Positions 10,542-23,929 of a DNA stretch of 64,000 nucleotides are shown piece after piece (the first letter of the stretch is position 1; each line of letters begins with the position of its first letter). The notes under the pieces are model-generated. The model was not told the origin of the DNA and ran no database searches. It saw nothing but the letters and a program-made list of their open reading frames with translations. This DNA comes from Nectonema munidae. Its lineage: Eukaryota > Nematomorpha > Nectonematoida > Nectonematidae. A program made the position numbers and the translations under genes. The stretch covers positions 310,001 to 374,000 of the forward strand of contig JAUIRK010000734.1 in assembly GCA_030549495.1 (NCBI GenBank), in the 5' to 3' direction.

Positions 10542-12618
10542 TGGTACATCAGTGCTTGTGGCAACTTTTGAAAAATTTAGTATGTAATTACCTTATGGGG
10601 GATAATTTATCGGAAGCATCTCTATTCTTTTTAAAGTCAAATCTTATTAAAATGTTAATCAATATGAACATATCTCCCCTGATTGCGTCTTTTAGAAAAT
10701 GTTCTCCATTTTTATCAGAAAGCAAAAATTTATATCAACACGTTGATCTCTAGATTGGTCCATGTGAAACAAGCAACCAAAAGATCTTGCACATAAAACC
10801 TCTCATAGCAGAAGTGTAAATTTTCAAAGGAAGGCTCAGCAGCTTTACTATAAAAATATTTACTTAAGTATTTTAGAAAAAATTTTATTAGACAAGTCAA
10901 TGAAAATTTGTAGTTGAATCTTAGGGATTTATCGGCCGTGAAATCGGCGGAAGAGGATACCCAATTTGACATCCTAGGACCTAGAGAGGATACAGATGAG
11001 TATATAAAAAGTATATTTTTTTAACGAATGAGATTTAAGATAACCTAATTCTATTCTGAGATAACACAAGTACCATTAATATTTAGAGAATGCAAATCTT
11101 AGAAGTTCAAAAAAGTTTACTTATTAGTTATAAGACTTCTTACATTTTAAATCCCAAAATCTAGAAGAAAAGAACTGAAAAAAATATTTTTACTATAATT
11201 TTTTTGATACCTTCCTTGATTTACTTCCAACTAACTAACCTCAATTGTGAATGAAAAAAATTGTTGAAATTGATTTAAAGAATTCACTCTTATCTCTAAA
11301 GTGTTTTTGTGTGTGTTTATGATGAACTAAAATAAAAAATAGGAAATGATCTGTTAACTATAATAAAAAATTAAAAAGATATTCAGAGAAAAAATTCAAA
11401 ATTTAAAAAGTAATTCAGAGAAAAATTAAATTGATACATCTTTATTGAGTAAGTTTATCGAATTTGTTAAATTTGATCAATTTATTTTGTATGAAAAATA
11501 AATTTTATTGACTTGTTCTATAGATATTTATGATAAAATATCATACCTATAGTTTTAACTGTGTTTTTCTTTGGTCCACTCATAGATGTATATTATGAGA
11601 CTTGGTCCAAAAATAGATTAAAACTTTTTAAATTATCAGAAAGACATTTTGCAACTCTTTTAGGACCGGGTGGAAACAAAGCAACGTTTCTAATTTTTGC
11701 AGATAAAGATCTTTTATAATTTTTTTGGGTTTCCAAAAGTATGTCGTGCCATCAGGTACAACCAATGAACCTATGAAAAATCTCTTCCACTACTTGTACT
11801 ACTACTTGAATCCATTATTCCTAAATCACTAGAATCATATACATGAGATCCAAAACTTCCACTACCAATATCACTTGAATTGCTATCGGAACTCGTAAAC
11901 AAAAACGTAATACAGGAAGAGTGGTTCCAATAAAAGTGTGAAATCAATTGATACATCATAAACTATTGTGACTAAGAACTGCAAAAAATGGTATAAAAAA
12001 GCATTCATATCATTGATTCTCAATGAATAAATTTCAAGCCAATACAAATATATATAAAGAAATAAGGGTACAATGAATAACAATAAGTTTACACTATACG
12101 GATCATATTCTACATCTCAAAGATAAAAATCATTATATCGAATAAAGTTCATACATTTAATGTTTTCAGCGCGAAATTGAGCGATATGTTGGGTAGAGAA
12201 ATAATAGTACACATCAAATAGGTTCGCTGTATTTATGTAAGAAAAAGGGAGCTGTAAGATAAAATCATTAGCCAATGAAAGTAGGCTTCGGTTGGAAAGC
12301 ATTTTATATTTTGCAAATATATGGATTCGTGTATAAATAAAAAAAGTTTTGCTTTAAGTGAATTTTAAATATTAAGATTTTTAAAAATAAAATTTTCCAT
12401 TAAAAATTCTTTATTATGTCATGACTGGTATTAAAGACATTTTATATATTCTATTATTAAGAATGGGAGTAAAACTCGCTAAAATTAAAAGCTTAAAAAC
12501 TTCACAAAAAACCTTATTTTTACGTATAAGGAATGCTTGTGAGCTTTTAATTTTAATTATTGAAAATTGAACATACTATTAATTTTTAATTTCAGTTTAG
12601 AAAAAGAAAACTACATCG
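10542..12618. other. HCN intron, no recognisable feature
   Basis: AT-rich. A minus-strand frame at 11771-11959 is Ser/Asp-rich but short and without homologous context. Nothing else could be supported. Confidence 0.45.
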
Positions 12619-12722
12619 TAGTTTTTGATCAATTTTATTCAAGTAGTTTTTGATCAATTTTATTCAAGTAGTTTTTTATCGAATTTTATTCAAGTAGTTT
12701 TTTATCGAATTTTATTCAATAC
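12619..12722. repeat. Tandem repeat, about 29-30 bp unit
   Basis: About three and a half head-to-tail copies of a unit like TAGTTTTTGATCAATTTTAT followed by TCAAG. The first two copies share TGATCAA and the last two share TTATCGAAT, so the array has two higher-order variants. Confidence 0.85.
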
Positions 12723-14643
12723 CTTTGTACGCGTTTTTTTATAAGATTTAATGTTTTGATTGTCACGATTTTTTTAATTGAAATATATCAGCGAAAGCTT
12801 TAAAAAGTGAATATTATGTTTTTAGTATTAGAAGCTGTATCGAAAGCAGAAAGTAAAAGTAATAAATCTGTATCAGTATTAGCAATTGTAAAAATTTTGG
12901 AATCGATACATCCCTAGTTAAAATATACAGTTAATTAATAAATGTCTGTTTATTAGTGGAAAGAAAGTCATCAAATGAAAGGGCTAGGCACTACTAGTCA
13001 ATGCCTGAAAGACATGAGAATCGCGAAAAGAACTAAAATGTTTATTAAATAAATAGAGAGAATCCGTTAGTAGTATAGATAGAATATGTAATTATAACAC
13101 TAGTATAAATATCATCAAACAACACAGGCTCATCAATAAAAATTTTATAAAGATGTCATTTTAAAGTTTTGTGCTTGAGTATATAAATACACTCGATGCA
13201 TTTATGTTCTCCATGAAAAGTCGAAAAATCGATAGAAAAAGAGGAGATATTATTTATCACCATCACAAACACTAAGTATGAACATATTATTAGCAACATA
13301 TCCACGTTTGTTCACTTCATGATGCAGACAAATTAAACTTTAGTAGAATAGTGGAGAATACTGTGAGTTCAAGTTTTGGTCAAAAATTATTTATCAGCAA
13401 AAAGGAAGTAATCTCTACGAAACATGGAAGCAGAGGGAAATAAAGGAGGTAGAACTAGGGAAGATGATTGCACATTTTGTTGTCATGTGTATAGGGCGCC
13501 GTAAAAATGGAAATCTGGTAGGATTGGCCATCAATGCCGTGGAAGAAATGCTCATTTACATTTGTACAGTGCAGTTGCCACGCACTGGAAGGAAAATCTT
13601 CATTCATGACAAAATAACGTTTTTGTGATTCATTGCTAATTTGGATTTACTTCTCTGTATTAATTAAAAACTTAATGTTTTCATTAGAAAAGTCGAGAGA
13701 AAATAACTTAATAGAAGATTCAAATCTAAAAATTAGATTTCAAAAAATATCAAAAAGTTTAATTCTAATAATAAATAATGTTTGCTACAATTAATTTTCA
13801 AAAAATCATATTATAAAGAGCTATTAATAAAAAGTATTTTTACTTTTAAAAATTCTATTTAAATATTTTTTTTTGACAGGGTGTTTCATGCAAGGGAAGT
13901 AGAAACTTCCATATCTGCATGGATGAATTAAATGCTACTATATTATTACGAGCCGGTCCAATGGTCGTTTATCGATTCGCTTAAAACATTTGATCATTGG
14001 TAGAGTGGTTGTCTCCCGCTTTATGGAAGAGAAATAATGAAAATAATTTGCTAACTCAATATCGAAAAGACGAAGCGACCAGCAAGTATATAGTAGTATG
14101 GTTTTGTAGACACAAAAACAAAATATAACTTTTGAGTGTATAAGAGAAAGGAATCCTTAATGAATCGATCTTTAAATCATTTTTGAAACAATACAAACAT
14201 CACCATTGAATTCAGAATACTTGAAAATAAGAATATATTTGCAAAACTTGAGAAGGAAATCGCCATTTTTAATTCGCTTTTTGGCAGGTTTTGATTGATT
14301 AAACGAAATAAACATTACAATGGTATTCAACATACTTGAAAATGGGTAAATATGACATACAATTATTTTTAATATCGTTGATAAAAAGACCGTTTTTTAA
14401 TTTTATATCACTTTTTCATAAATTTGATTGATTTTTATAAAAAATATAATCACCCTTCAATTCACCATATCAGAATTGGATAAATTCGTTTGAAATTGAT
14501 TGCAAAAAGCATATGAGATCTCACTTATGTATCTCGCTTGCTGTATATTTTCTGTGAATTTTGAGATGTATGATTCTCATTTGATTGGTTAAATTTATGT
14601 CAATCAATCATTATATTTCAACGAATCACAATGCTTTCAGCGA
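12723..14643. other. HCN intron, no recognisable feature
   Basis: AT-rich, with no coding region or repeat boundary that I can support. Confidence 0.45.
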
Positions 14644-15085
14644 CTACAAACTTGTGTTCTGTGCGGGGCGGACAACCCGCGCGGGTTTTGCGGGACACGC
14701 ACCCGGGGGGCGGACGTGGGTTGTTCACAGCAAGATTTTTGCGGATCGGGGCGGGCGAGTGTGGGTTTTATTAATATAGTGCGGACAATCTGTGGGTTAT
14801 TCGCATTCACTTTTATGCGAGTTTTATGAGTGCATAATTGCATTTTTGGAAATACCTTATTTTTATTGCTATGTGTTACGTATATTGGAGAGATTTGCAT
14901 TGAGTAAATGGAGTGTTGAAGTGAAATCGTAATTGAAATAGAAAGATAGAACAGGTTTAATTAGCGTCATTGATGCGTGTACAAGAGAAGAAGGAGAAAA
15001 AAATAAATAATAGAATGTCATATTTTTGAAATATCCATTATAAAATATTATTCATTTTTTTGTTGTTTTCTTTCGCATATTTTAA

Positions 15086-15504
15086 ATGACAACATTAAAA
15101 TCTCAGCAAGTTTCATCTCTTTTGAAATCTGGCTTATATAAAATAAAAAGTGTAACTGTAAATGGATTGAAATCGGAGATCTGGAAGACGTTTGATATCG
15201 TGGAAAATGAAAAAAAACTGATTTGGATTTTGCCGCTTGTAAAGTATGCTTTCAAGGTTCCGCTTATTGTGGAAGAAAAACAGGTTCTTCTATTCTTAGG
15301 AGACACAAGTGCAAAATATATCCTATTCAAACTTTACTGACTGATGTTATAAAGCCAGTTTTGAATAATGCTAAAGTTATTTCGAAAGCTAAAAAAGAAA
15401 ACATTAAACTGGCATGCGTCCGTTTTATAGCTAAAGATCTTAGACCATTTGAAACGATCGGTTGTGGTGGATTCATTGACTTAGTTCAAGAGGTAAAACT
15501 CTAA
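15086..15504 (+). pseudogene. hAT transposase N-terminus (BED finger)
   Basis: Starts at ATG 15086 and reads SGLYKIKSV...LKSEIWKTFDIVEN. After a frameshift near 15210 it continues DFAACKVCFQGSAYCGR, SSILRRHKC and then ACVRFIAKDLRPFETIGCGG to a stop at 15504. CxxC plus RRHKC is a BED-type zinc finger; the following KDLRPFE block is the conserved start of the hAT DNA-binding and catalytic region. The rest of the transposase is deleted. Confidence 0.8.
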
Positions 15505-15812
15505 TGCTTTCTTAAATTTGTAAAATTATTTTATATGAGAAAACAAACTACAAATTAAAAAAATACAAATTTGAAAAATCAAAGGGCAAATCTTTTGTGA
15601 TTCTATATTCAAAATTTAAAATATTGCAATTGTTGATGGAACAATTTGTTTATTCACATTACACAACTTGTCAAAGAAATTTTTTTTCAGACAAAAACTT
15701 ATTTGTAAAAAAATTAATAATATATTTAAAAGTAGTATAGTATATCTAAGATTTTTTTCCAAGCATGTTAAGGATATAAATAACATTTAAGTAGCTTTGT
15801 ATTATTTCGATA

Positions 15813-16000
15813 AAATGCGGATCGGGTGCGGGTGCAAATTGATAAATGCGGGGCGGATGCGGGTTCAAATTGATATAATGCGGGGCGGGGCGGGGCGAAT
15901 GCAAATTGAATAATTGCGGGGCGGGGCGGATGCAAATTGAATAATTGCGGGACGGGGCGGATGCAAATTGAATAATTGCCGGGCGAGGCGGGTGCGGACA
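15813..16000. repeat. GC-rich subterminal minisatellite of the hAT element
   Basis: About six imperfect units built from GCGGGGCGGATGCAAATTG followed by ATAATT (period about 32 bp) next to the right terminus. Similar GC-rich motifs without tandem order occur at the left end (14660-14770). Such subterminal arrays are often transposase-binding sites in hAT elements; that role is inference. Confidence 0.75.
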
Positions 16001-16224
16001 ACTTTTTACAACCCGCGTAGGGCTCTACTACAAACAAACAGACGATAGGCTATCATAATACAAGATTCATTTTAACTTTGTTGGTTCCAAAAATGTAGTA
16101 AAAACAAAGAAAAAGTTATAGTTAGATACAAGTTACTAATATTTAGAAGTTATTGAAGATAGCAAATAAAATTTTCAATTTTCAACTTTAAAAATAACCA
16201 GGGTGCGAAATAAGGGGGTTTCGC

Positions 16225-16277
16225 CCCCCCCCCCCCCCCCCCAAATGACAGAACGAACCCCCCCCCCCCCCCCCCCC
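16225..16277. repeat. Paired poly-C tracts
   Basis: Two runs of 17 or more C residues separated by a short spacer (AAATGACAGAACGAA). They lie inside the left terminus of the hAT element. Run length is likely unstable, and it is easily misassembled. Confidence 0.9.
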
Positions 16278-16731
16278 GTGAAATAATTTTCAGAAATGTT
16301 CCAGGGGGACTCATAAATGTCCCTCCCAATGTCTCACATCTTACATGTAACCATTTTTAGTAACATCCACATAAGGGTTTCATCGTCTCGATACTCGTAT
16401 GCAATGCGTATCTTTTCATTTTGCTTACGTTCTCAGTGTGCTCCATCTATCAGACCGTCTATGACGATGACAAATATTGCGAAGTAGTAATGAGACTGCT
16501 CTATCAAATTTCTTTGTATAATTCATTATACAAGAACCAATGTGAAAGTGAGTATGTGTGATTCATCATCCAGACTCTCGAATGCATTGCGTATCATTTT
16601 GCTTACGTTCTCAGGGTGTGAAATTCATACATAAATTGTAAGTTAAATTACATACTGTAAATTGTAATCAAAGTCCTTTTGTCATTTAGAGCTTATTGTT
16701 TTGCTGATTTATATCGTAGTTTTCCAACGAA

Positions 16732-17518
16732 ATGAAGCGACAAACATCTTTATCTCATTTTTTAAAAAATAAAGTTACAGTGAAAAAAGTCAGAGATGAT
16801 AAAACTGAAATTATTGAACCGATGCCATCAAGTAGCTCTGACCCTACGATAGCTTTGCGCATCAAAAGTAGCGAACGAAGTGCCAATTGGGTTAACTGAG
16901 CCACTTTATAAAACCTGGAAAAGTCGCCATCCATCTGTTATAAAAAATCAGAAGCTTTTTTGTGAGGTGTGCAAAGACCTCATGGCTCAAACTTCTACCA
17001 AAGTATGCGTCCACTAATTTACGTGTGGAAAAGCAATGGACTGAAATTGGCGTGCAAGGTGGATTCCAAGAAACAAGGAAAAGTCATACAACTTCAAAAG
17101 TTAAATGGACTTGAAATGGGATCCTTACTGTACAGGTGATCATGATTGCAAAAATATTATCATGTTTCTAGCAAAAGAAATGAAAGTTGAACTTATTGCG
17201 CATATTCGAAGTTGCGAATGCTTTACCATCTTTTTAGACAAACTCTACCCTACATTTTCACGCTCTTCCAAAAATCAGTGCTTGTTGGAGAGTGTCGCGA
17301 CTGACTTGGAGTGTACACCCCGGAAAGTCAGTGAGGTCTTTGATGTTTGGTGGTGTTTTTTTCATTCTCAGCTGTTGACAGTCTATGGAACACTTATCAG
17401 GCTCTTCATGCTCTTTTTTCGAAATCAGATGCAAAGTTGCAGAAACTTACGAATATCATGGAGCGTTTTCAAGTTGTTGAACAAATGTGAACCATCAAAG
17501 ACTGTTTGTATGTATTGA
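16732..17518 (+). pseudogene. hAT transposase N-terminal and central relic (KIAA1586-like)
   Basis: Begins at ATG 16732 with MKRQTSLSHFLKNKVTVKK, a start typical of the KIAA1586/ZMYM-like hAT lineage. After frame changes comes a zinc-finger-like PLYKTWKSRHPSVIKNQ...LFCEVCKDLM, and from 17105 an open stretch of 137 codons with AHIRSCECFTIFLDKLYP, corresponding to the domain around the first catalytic Asp. Multiple stops make it non-functional. Confidence 0.7.
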
Positions 17519-18231
17519 AGACACTAAGCTTGGAGGTAAGATTTTTGTTTTCTAAAAATCTGCATGTGTACACAACCGAAATAGTCAATAGACCAGTTGA
17601 ACATAAAATTGTCTACTTTTTACTTTTTTGTTTCCAAGTTGTATTATTCAAAACTTTTCAATCGAGAGCGTTCATGAGCAGGTGAATATAATAGGACATA
17701 ATCATGTAGACGATTATCAGCGTCCTGTGGTTTTTTGTTTTTCGCTTCACTTTATACGAGCGTATACCACAAGGAACAATACTGAGTGGTGTGGGTAAAC
17801 AGTAAGATTTTACATCTTTAGATAATTAAATAAGTTTCATTATCTTTTCTATTAGTTTGTAACTTTGACAAGAAAGGTGTTGGCGAAATTTTTTCACATT
17901 TGTTAATTTTTTTCAGATGCAAAAAGAAAACGCGACTTTAATATCTATTTCGACAGAAATCCTTATCCTTCGCAAAGTTTTCAAAGCCTACAAAGAAACG
18001 GGTGGGCCGTCTTCGTGCGAACATATGGAAGAGTACGAGAGAGATGGAACATTCAAAGGGATTCCTTAAACCGGATCTTTCCTTTCTAACTTTCGCAACC
18101 AGCTCATCCAAGCTGTGATTGACAATCTCAATTGCAGATTTGACTCGAGGTTGTTGAATGACTGTGTGCACTTGGATCCCAGATAGTGGCCGAAAAAGGA
18201 ATAAGAATTGTAAACTTATGGAGACAAGGAA

Positions 18232-18612
18232 GTGATGGATGTGGCTCGATTTTTCAAACAAGATGTGATGTCCACTGTATCTGCCTTTCGAGATTTCAAA
18301 TGTGGATATTTATCAACTGATTATGAATACTTTTTACAAGTTATTAATATATTCCCTGTTTCCACGGCTGAATACGAACGTGGGTTTAGTGCGATGAATG
18401 ACATCTGTACATCAGAACGTAATCAGATGAGTGTACAAGCATGTGATGCTGTTATTTTTCTGAATATCAATGGGCCCCCGATTTCACGGGTAGATTTTAC
18501 AAAATACGTTCACACTTGGTTAAAAAACCATCGATCTGCAAACAGCCAGGATCGAAAGACAGATGATGTGTGTGCTTTGTCTTCCAAGAACCTTCTTTTC
18601 TCAATAAAGTGA
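18232..18612 (+). pseudogene. hAT transposase C-terminal dimerization domain
   Basis: Open for 126 codons. FPVSTAEYERGFSAMNDICT followed by RNQMSVQACDAVIFLNING is the hAT dimerization motif (ST...ERGFS.MN.I....RN.M) in the KIAA1586-like form. It ends at 18612, leaving about 370 bp of 3' sequence before the right TIR. This is the most intact part of the element. Confidence 0.85.
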
Positions 18613-19168
18613 ATTTCGAAGAATTTTTCAATTCCACTTTTTTATGTTAAAATAAATATTAAAAGTGTTGTATTGTAAATTGTAATTCACTCTATCGAGT
18701 AAGTAGGCCATTCAATAATATAGCCTAACTCTTGTAGTTTCAGTGTTTGACATGACCCATATTCATAAGAATTCTCACTGACACTTTTTTGATCTATAGA
18801 ACGTATGCTATCCATCTCAAAATGTAGGCAGTGTAGTAGCATGTAGCTTTAGATATGCATACAAGCACGTGACTTTTATTTGAGGTTTTGATCTTTTTTG
18901 TAGAAGTAGACCTCATGGGACGTCCCTACAACGTTTGTGTGTTTGCATCCCCCCTAGTGAAAATTTTCTACTTCGCACCCTGCAAATAACATTTGCCATT
19001 GATAATAAATATCGCTAAAAACCAATGTAAACTTTTCTAACACTCAGAATAAAATAACTTTTAGGGATCATTAAAAATCAATTTTTGATGTTATATTTTT
19101 AGTAAAATTTATGAGTTAAAGTTGATTACTTATATATATTAGTTATGTATATTAGATTTTTATTTTTG

Positions 19169-19510
<342 letters not shown>

Positions 19511-20019
19511 GTGGGTGCATTAACTAAGTTCAAAAGAAATAATGTCCTTTTCTTATACCAAAAACTTAAACAATGAATAGAAAAAGTTTAAATGGAATTT
19601 TGTGAACTTCGAAGCCAATATTGATTTTGAAACGAATGAAATCTTATTAATATTCTACTCAATAAACTCCTTTCCTAAAACAAAATAACATCAGATGGAA
19701 AAATGAGTTTTGTTTTTAATACACATTGCCATCACCATTACAATGTTCATTACAAGGCTTGAAGAAAACTAAACCACTTCACATATACAAACTTTTCACT
19801 CTTTTTTGCTTATATACAACTAAATTTGGCGTAAGGGCAGACCATCATTATCATTAAAGTTTCGTATAAAATAAGTCTCAGTCGTGTAATGGGTTACTTA
19901 CAAAATTATGTGAGCACATGGGGGGGGGGTATCCTTATTTATTACTGTAACTGAAAGAGTTAAATTAATGTAATTGAATACACATGTTGGCAAAAATACT
20001 CTTCTTATATTTACTAAAT
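19511..20019. other. HCN intron, no recognisable feature
   Basis: AT-rich, with a short G run (19920-19929). No gene seen. Confidence 0.5.
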
Positions 20020-22050
20020 ACAATTTAAACAAATATATAGCATCTTTATTCTTAGCAATTCGTTTTATTTAATGTTTTAGTTTTTTTATCAAGACTCCTT
20101 TGAATAGTTGGCAATGTTTTCACATTTTCCACAAATAATTTCATTTACATGTATTTTATTGGGTATAACTTAGAGAATGGAACTAAATTTATGGTTTGTG
20201 GCAAATTTTCTTCAGAAAATAAACCTTCAATTTTATTTAAAAAGAACAAATTTAAATTCACGACTTCATACCTGTCAATTCATAGCCCCATGTGCTAAAC
20301 ATATTTTCAAACAATTTACTTTACTAACTGAATATATTCGTGGGTAGAATATGAAGATGATATAGGATGATATTATTTGATTTTCTGTGTTACCAATCTA
20401 GTTTGGTAAAATTTCGTTGCTAAAAATTTTTAAATTTAATTTTAACCTTATTAGTGTTGAGTGCGTAAAACGCTCCCTCTTCACTTAAAATTACAAAATT
20501 GGCTGAAGTATATCGCTAAAACTCCTAGCTGCATCTTTTGATACCATTTTCATAGTGGTTGAATCACTCTCTCATGTCAATCAAAATCAAAAATAAAAAT
20601 TTTTCAACAAAATTTTGACATTATCGGTAGTTAACCTTATATAACTTAGGGTCTATATCATATACCACTTTGAAAATTTATAATTATATGCAGTTTTGAA
20701 CGCATAAGACACTATATATTTAATTTTTTCAATAATCATGGTTACTTTTTAGAAAATGTCTATCAAAATTTTGATTGGTTAGAAATATATCTAATAAAAT
20801 ATTCGTTTTTATACTAAATTGGCCATTCTGGTTTCATTTCTAGAGTTAGTTTTTGCATTTAGGATGTGAAAATACCTATAAGTTTTAATCAAATTTGCAG
20901 TTAACTTCTAAAAATTGTCTCCAAACAAATTCATTAAAATTTTACATTGTTTTTATACAAAATCAACCATGATAGTTTAATTTCTGGACTCAGAACCCGC
21001 ATTTAGAGTTTTTAAATATTTGCAAGCTTCAATCAAAAGTTTACGTCTAAAAACTGTTTCCAAAAATATTTTCAAAATTTTTAATAAAATATCATATTTT
21101 ATTTTTGTATTCCATTTTGGTTATAAGATTAAAAAAATATCTAGAAGTGTCAATTTATAGCAAATCAACCATGCTAGTTTTATTTCTGAACTCAGTTTTT
21201 TCATTTAGAGGCTTTAAAATGTCTCAAAGTGTCAATCAAATATGCAGATTTACGTCTAATGTTTACAGAAATATTTTCGAAATTTAAATAAAATATCTGT
21301 TTTTATACCAAATGAAAATGCTTATTTTGTACTCCATTTTGGCTAATACGGTTAAAAACATCTGGAAGTGTCAATTGAATTAGTAATGTATGCCTGAAAA
21401 TCAGTTTTTTCCAAAAAAAACCTTTTTGTAAAATTTTTTCAATAATTTCATTTTTGTAATTGAAGGCAAAGAAGATACAATAAAATATTTTTGCTATTAG
21501 ATTTTCTCTTAACGTCATAGAATTTATAAAAGTTTTGTTTCCCAAAATATTTTGTATGGATAGGTTTGCTCTATCACTAAAATCTTTTATTTTTGGAGCA
21601 ATGTGTCGTTGTGTTGCCATTATGGTACCAATACATGTTCTTTTTTCTTGATATAAAAATTCAATAAGCGGTAGGGATGTATAAAAATCTGTCAATTGTG
21701 ATATTTCTTCCCCCTTCCAAACGTGTGTACTTTACTACAAGTGTTGACATAGTGAGGAGCTAAATTAAATACTTCATTTCGATACTCAATTATCCCAATT
21801 AGGATGTGAAAAATTCTGAAAGTGTCAATCAAATTTTGGGTTTACGCCTAAAAATTGTGTCTATAAGTATATTATTCAAATTTAAAAAAATATGTTTTTT
21901 TATTACTCTGAAAAAATGTGTCAAAGTGGACATAGGATTAGTGATGTATGCCTGAAAATTATCTCATAAATATACTTTAAATATATTAAAAAAATTTCAA
22001 ATACGATGCTGAGTTCATTGCAATTGGAGCATCAGCAGCATTAAGAGAAC
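20020..22050. repeat. Degenerate repeat field with ~170-bp internal units
   Basis: The phrase AGTGTCAATCAAAT, then TTTACGTCTAAAAA, then a run like TCAAAATTTTTAATAAAATATC recurs in diverged form at about 20870, 21030, 21215 and 21810. Related phrases such as AGTAATGTATGCCTGAAAAT recur at 21370 and 21930. The left part (20030-20430) is repeated at 35350-35760, and the right part (21890-22010) at 33830-33960. So a long old repeat is present twice, once on each side of the HCN first exons, with the second copy rearranged. Confidence 0.65.
21303..21740 (-). pseudogene. piggyBac transposase fragment
   Basis: Minus-strand frame reading TDFYTSLPLIEFLYQEKRTC followed by IGTIMATQRHIAPKI, which matches the piggyBac block (D)NFFTS.PL...L......GT.R.NR...P around the second catalytic Asp. 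Only about 70 residues of homology remain. It is nested in the degenerate repeat field and its subfamily differs from the 4 kb and 10 kb copies. Confidence 0.72.
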
Positions 22051-22196
22051 TGAACCAGGATCTTACCTAGATGGAATAATAAAAACACATTCTCTTCTTA
22101 AGCTTTTTTTCTTGATGTGTTAATTCAAACGCATCTCTGAATAAAAATATTTTGAGGCAATATATACATACACTTTCTCGTCCAAAGGGCTCTATT

Positions 22197-23330
22197 TTAA
22201 GGTCCTGGAGGTTTTATTCTAAAGTTTGCTTTTCCTAAGAAAGCAAGACTAAGTTCAAGTAATTCTAGATAATCTTCGCGAGCTTGTTTTTTCTCTAGTT
22301 CATTTTCTAAAAATGCTCCAATTTCTTCTCTTTTCTTTAAAATCCATAGATCAAGAAAATCTGGCTCAGCTTTATTATTTGCAAAAGATTTAAAAGATTT
22401 AACCGAGATAGAAAGCCATTTCAATTTGAAACTTATGAAGATTGCAATACTTGGACGATTTGAAACAAAAAATAAATCGAAAACTTCAGCTATCAACAAT
22501 TCATGAATATGGTGCCTATAGGCAAAGAAAAGCAAATTTTATTAAATGAACAAGCTCCTTTGCCCAGAGTTTAAGTGCAGTTGTGTCCAAGCATAATCCA
22601 GCTATCCAAGGTAAGCAAGATAGATATTCTTTCAGTACTTTAAAAACTTTCTCAGCAATAACTTCACCTAATCCTTGAGTCAACTCCAGAAAAGAGTATT
22701 TGTATCATCAACAGGTACTGTTTCGAAATCTTCTTCTTTCTTTTCCAACTTTTTATAAGTTTTCAGAAAATCGTTTGTCTTCTTTACCAATAAACATTTT
22801 TATTTTTCCCCGTTGATCTTCAAGAAAAGCTAAATCTTCTTTATTTTTTATAAGAGTTTTAGATTGGGAATGTGCGATATCGAATAGACTATTTAAATCT
22901 TTGTCAAACTCTTTTATTCTCTTCATCTGTGTGGTGGATTCACGTCCTTTATTCTTCATCAATTTTTCATGTTTTTCATTGAAAAAAACGATTTTTTTCA
23001 ATACATAGGGTTTGTGTGATAAGACGCTTGCAACACTCCAGATATCCATCAATTCGCTACTATAGCGCAAGATTCACTAACAGATTTTTTTAACTTTTTT
23101 ATAAAATAAAAAAGTCTTTCCAAAACACATCTTTTTGTTGGAAGTTGACTGCAACCTTGGAAATTGGTTTCACAAATAATGCCTACAAGAAGAACTAATT
23201 TACTTATTATTGGGATTGCCATTTTCAATATGTAACTTGATTCAAATCTTGATAAAATTATATTAATTAAATAAAAAAGATGTGGAAAGTTTTGAAAAAA
23301 AAAAATAAAAATAATTTTTCTCACCTGTAA
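22197..23330 (-). pseudogene. Family X copy 2 (uncharacterised repeat-encoded protein)
   Basis: Minus-strand relic of a protein family I recognise only as a repetitive, uncharacterised one from invertebrate genomes. Reading 5' to 3': LPTKRCVLERLFYF and a helix (about 23140), then LMDIWSVASVLSHKP, then KEFDKDLNSLFDIAHSQS and EDLAFLEDQRGK (22960-22800), an interrupted LTQGLGEVIAEKVFK with IAGLCLDTTALK (22690-22580), then YRHHIHELLIAEVFD and REDYLELLELSLAFLG with a stop at 22197. At least three frame changes. It retains the N-terminal and middle blocks that copies 1 and 3 lack or have altered, so the three copies together outline the family. Function unknown. Confidence 0.6.
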
Positions 23331-23929
23331 ACTGAAATTTTTGAAAAAATTTTTATGAATTTCAAAAACGATATACTGAAGACAAAAAACCATTTTCAAT
23401 AAAATATTGAAAAATCTTACTCTCTTGAGGGGCGACTTATAGTAGATATTTTTTCTAAAATTTTGACTGAAATCATATTTTATCTGAGAGATACGAACTA
23501 GAATGTGTGCGTGGAAAATTCGAAACTATTTTTTCCATACTAGTGTGGTACACTCTACTGTATATGTGGATTAACACAGAAAAGAAAAAAAAGGTTTAAA
23601 AATTAGGTAGTTACAGGACGTGGAAATTGAAGGAACCGGGGGTAAACTTCGAATTTAGTAAAGTGGTCGAAAACACTCACTTAAAAAGAATAGAATTGAT
23701 GGGATAGAAGAAATATAGCAAAATATTAAGCACACTTTAGAAAAGCGAGTCAATATGCACTAGGAAGAAAAAAGCAAGGTTGAAAAAAGCAGAAAGAAAC
23801 ATGGTGGTGGAAGGAAGAGATAAGAGAAACTCTGAAAAAGAAATTGCCATTCAAAAAATGGCAGCAAAGTTAGCGAAAAGAAGGTGTGGACAATGAGGAA
23901 GAAAGAAGCTAAATGGATAATTGCAATAG

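Larger units (their letters stand above)
14652..16027 (+). mobile_element. hAT element with 8-bp target duplication, internally deleted
   Basis: A 1.38 kb element bounded by the 8-bp direct repeat CTACAAAC (14644-14651 and 16028-16035), the hAT target-site signature. Its ends are degenerate inverted repeats (left TTGTGTTCTGTGCGGGG, right complement TAGAGCCCTACGCGGG). Both ends are strongly GC-rich in an AT-rich setting. Inside, a BED-finger and hAT N-terminal domain is coded at 15086-15504. The catalytic core and dimerization domain are absent, so it is non-autonomous. Confidence 0.82.
16199..18982 (+). mobile_element. Full-length hAT element with matching TIRs and target duplication
   Basis: A 2,784-bp element. 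Left end CAGGGTGCGAAATA and right end complement CAGGGTGCGAAGTA form 13/14 matching terminal inverted repeats. Flanks AAAATAAC (16191-16198) and CAAATAAC (18983-18990) match at 7 of 8 positions, a hAT-size target duplication. Two long poly-C runs sit just inside the left end. The transposase frame inside is broken by several stops and frameshifts. It lies only 171 bp from the previous hAT element. Confidence 0.9.

Noticed and set aside
11771-11959. Ser/Asp-rich minus-strand frame
   Set aside because: Short, low complexity, no start context or neighbouring homology; could be chance.
22753-23399. Considered as a host gene with two exons on the minus strand
   Set aside because: The two overlapping frames match blocks of the repeated family X in sequence, so a decayed repeat copy is more likely.
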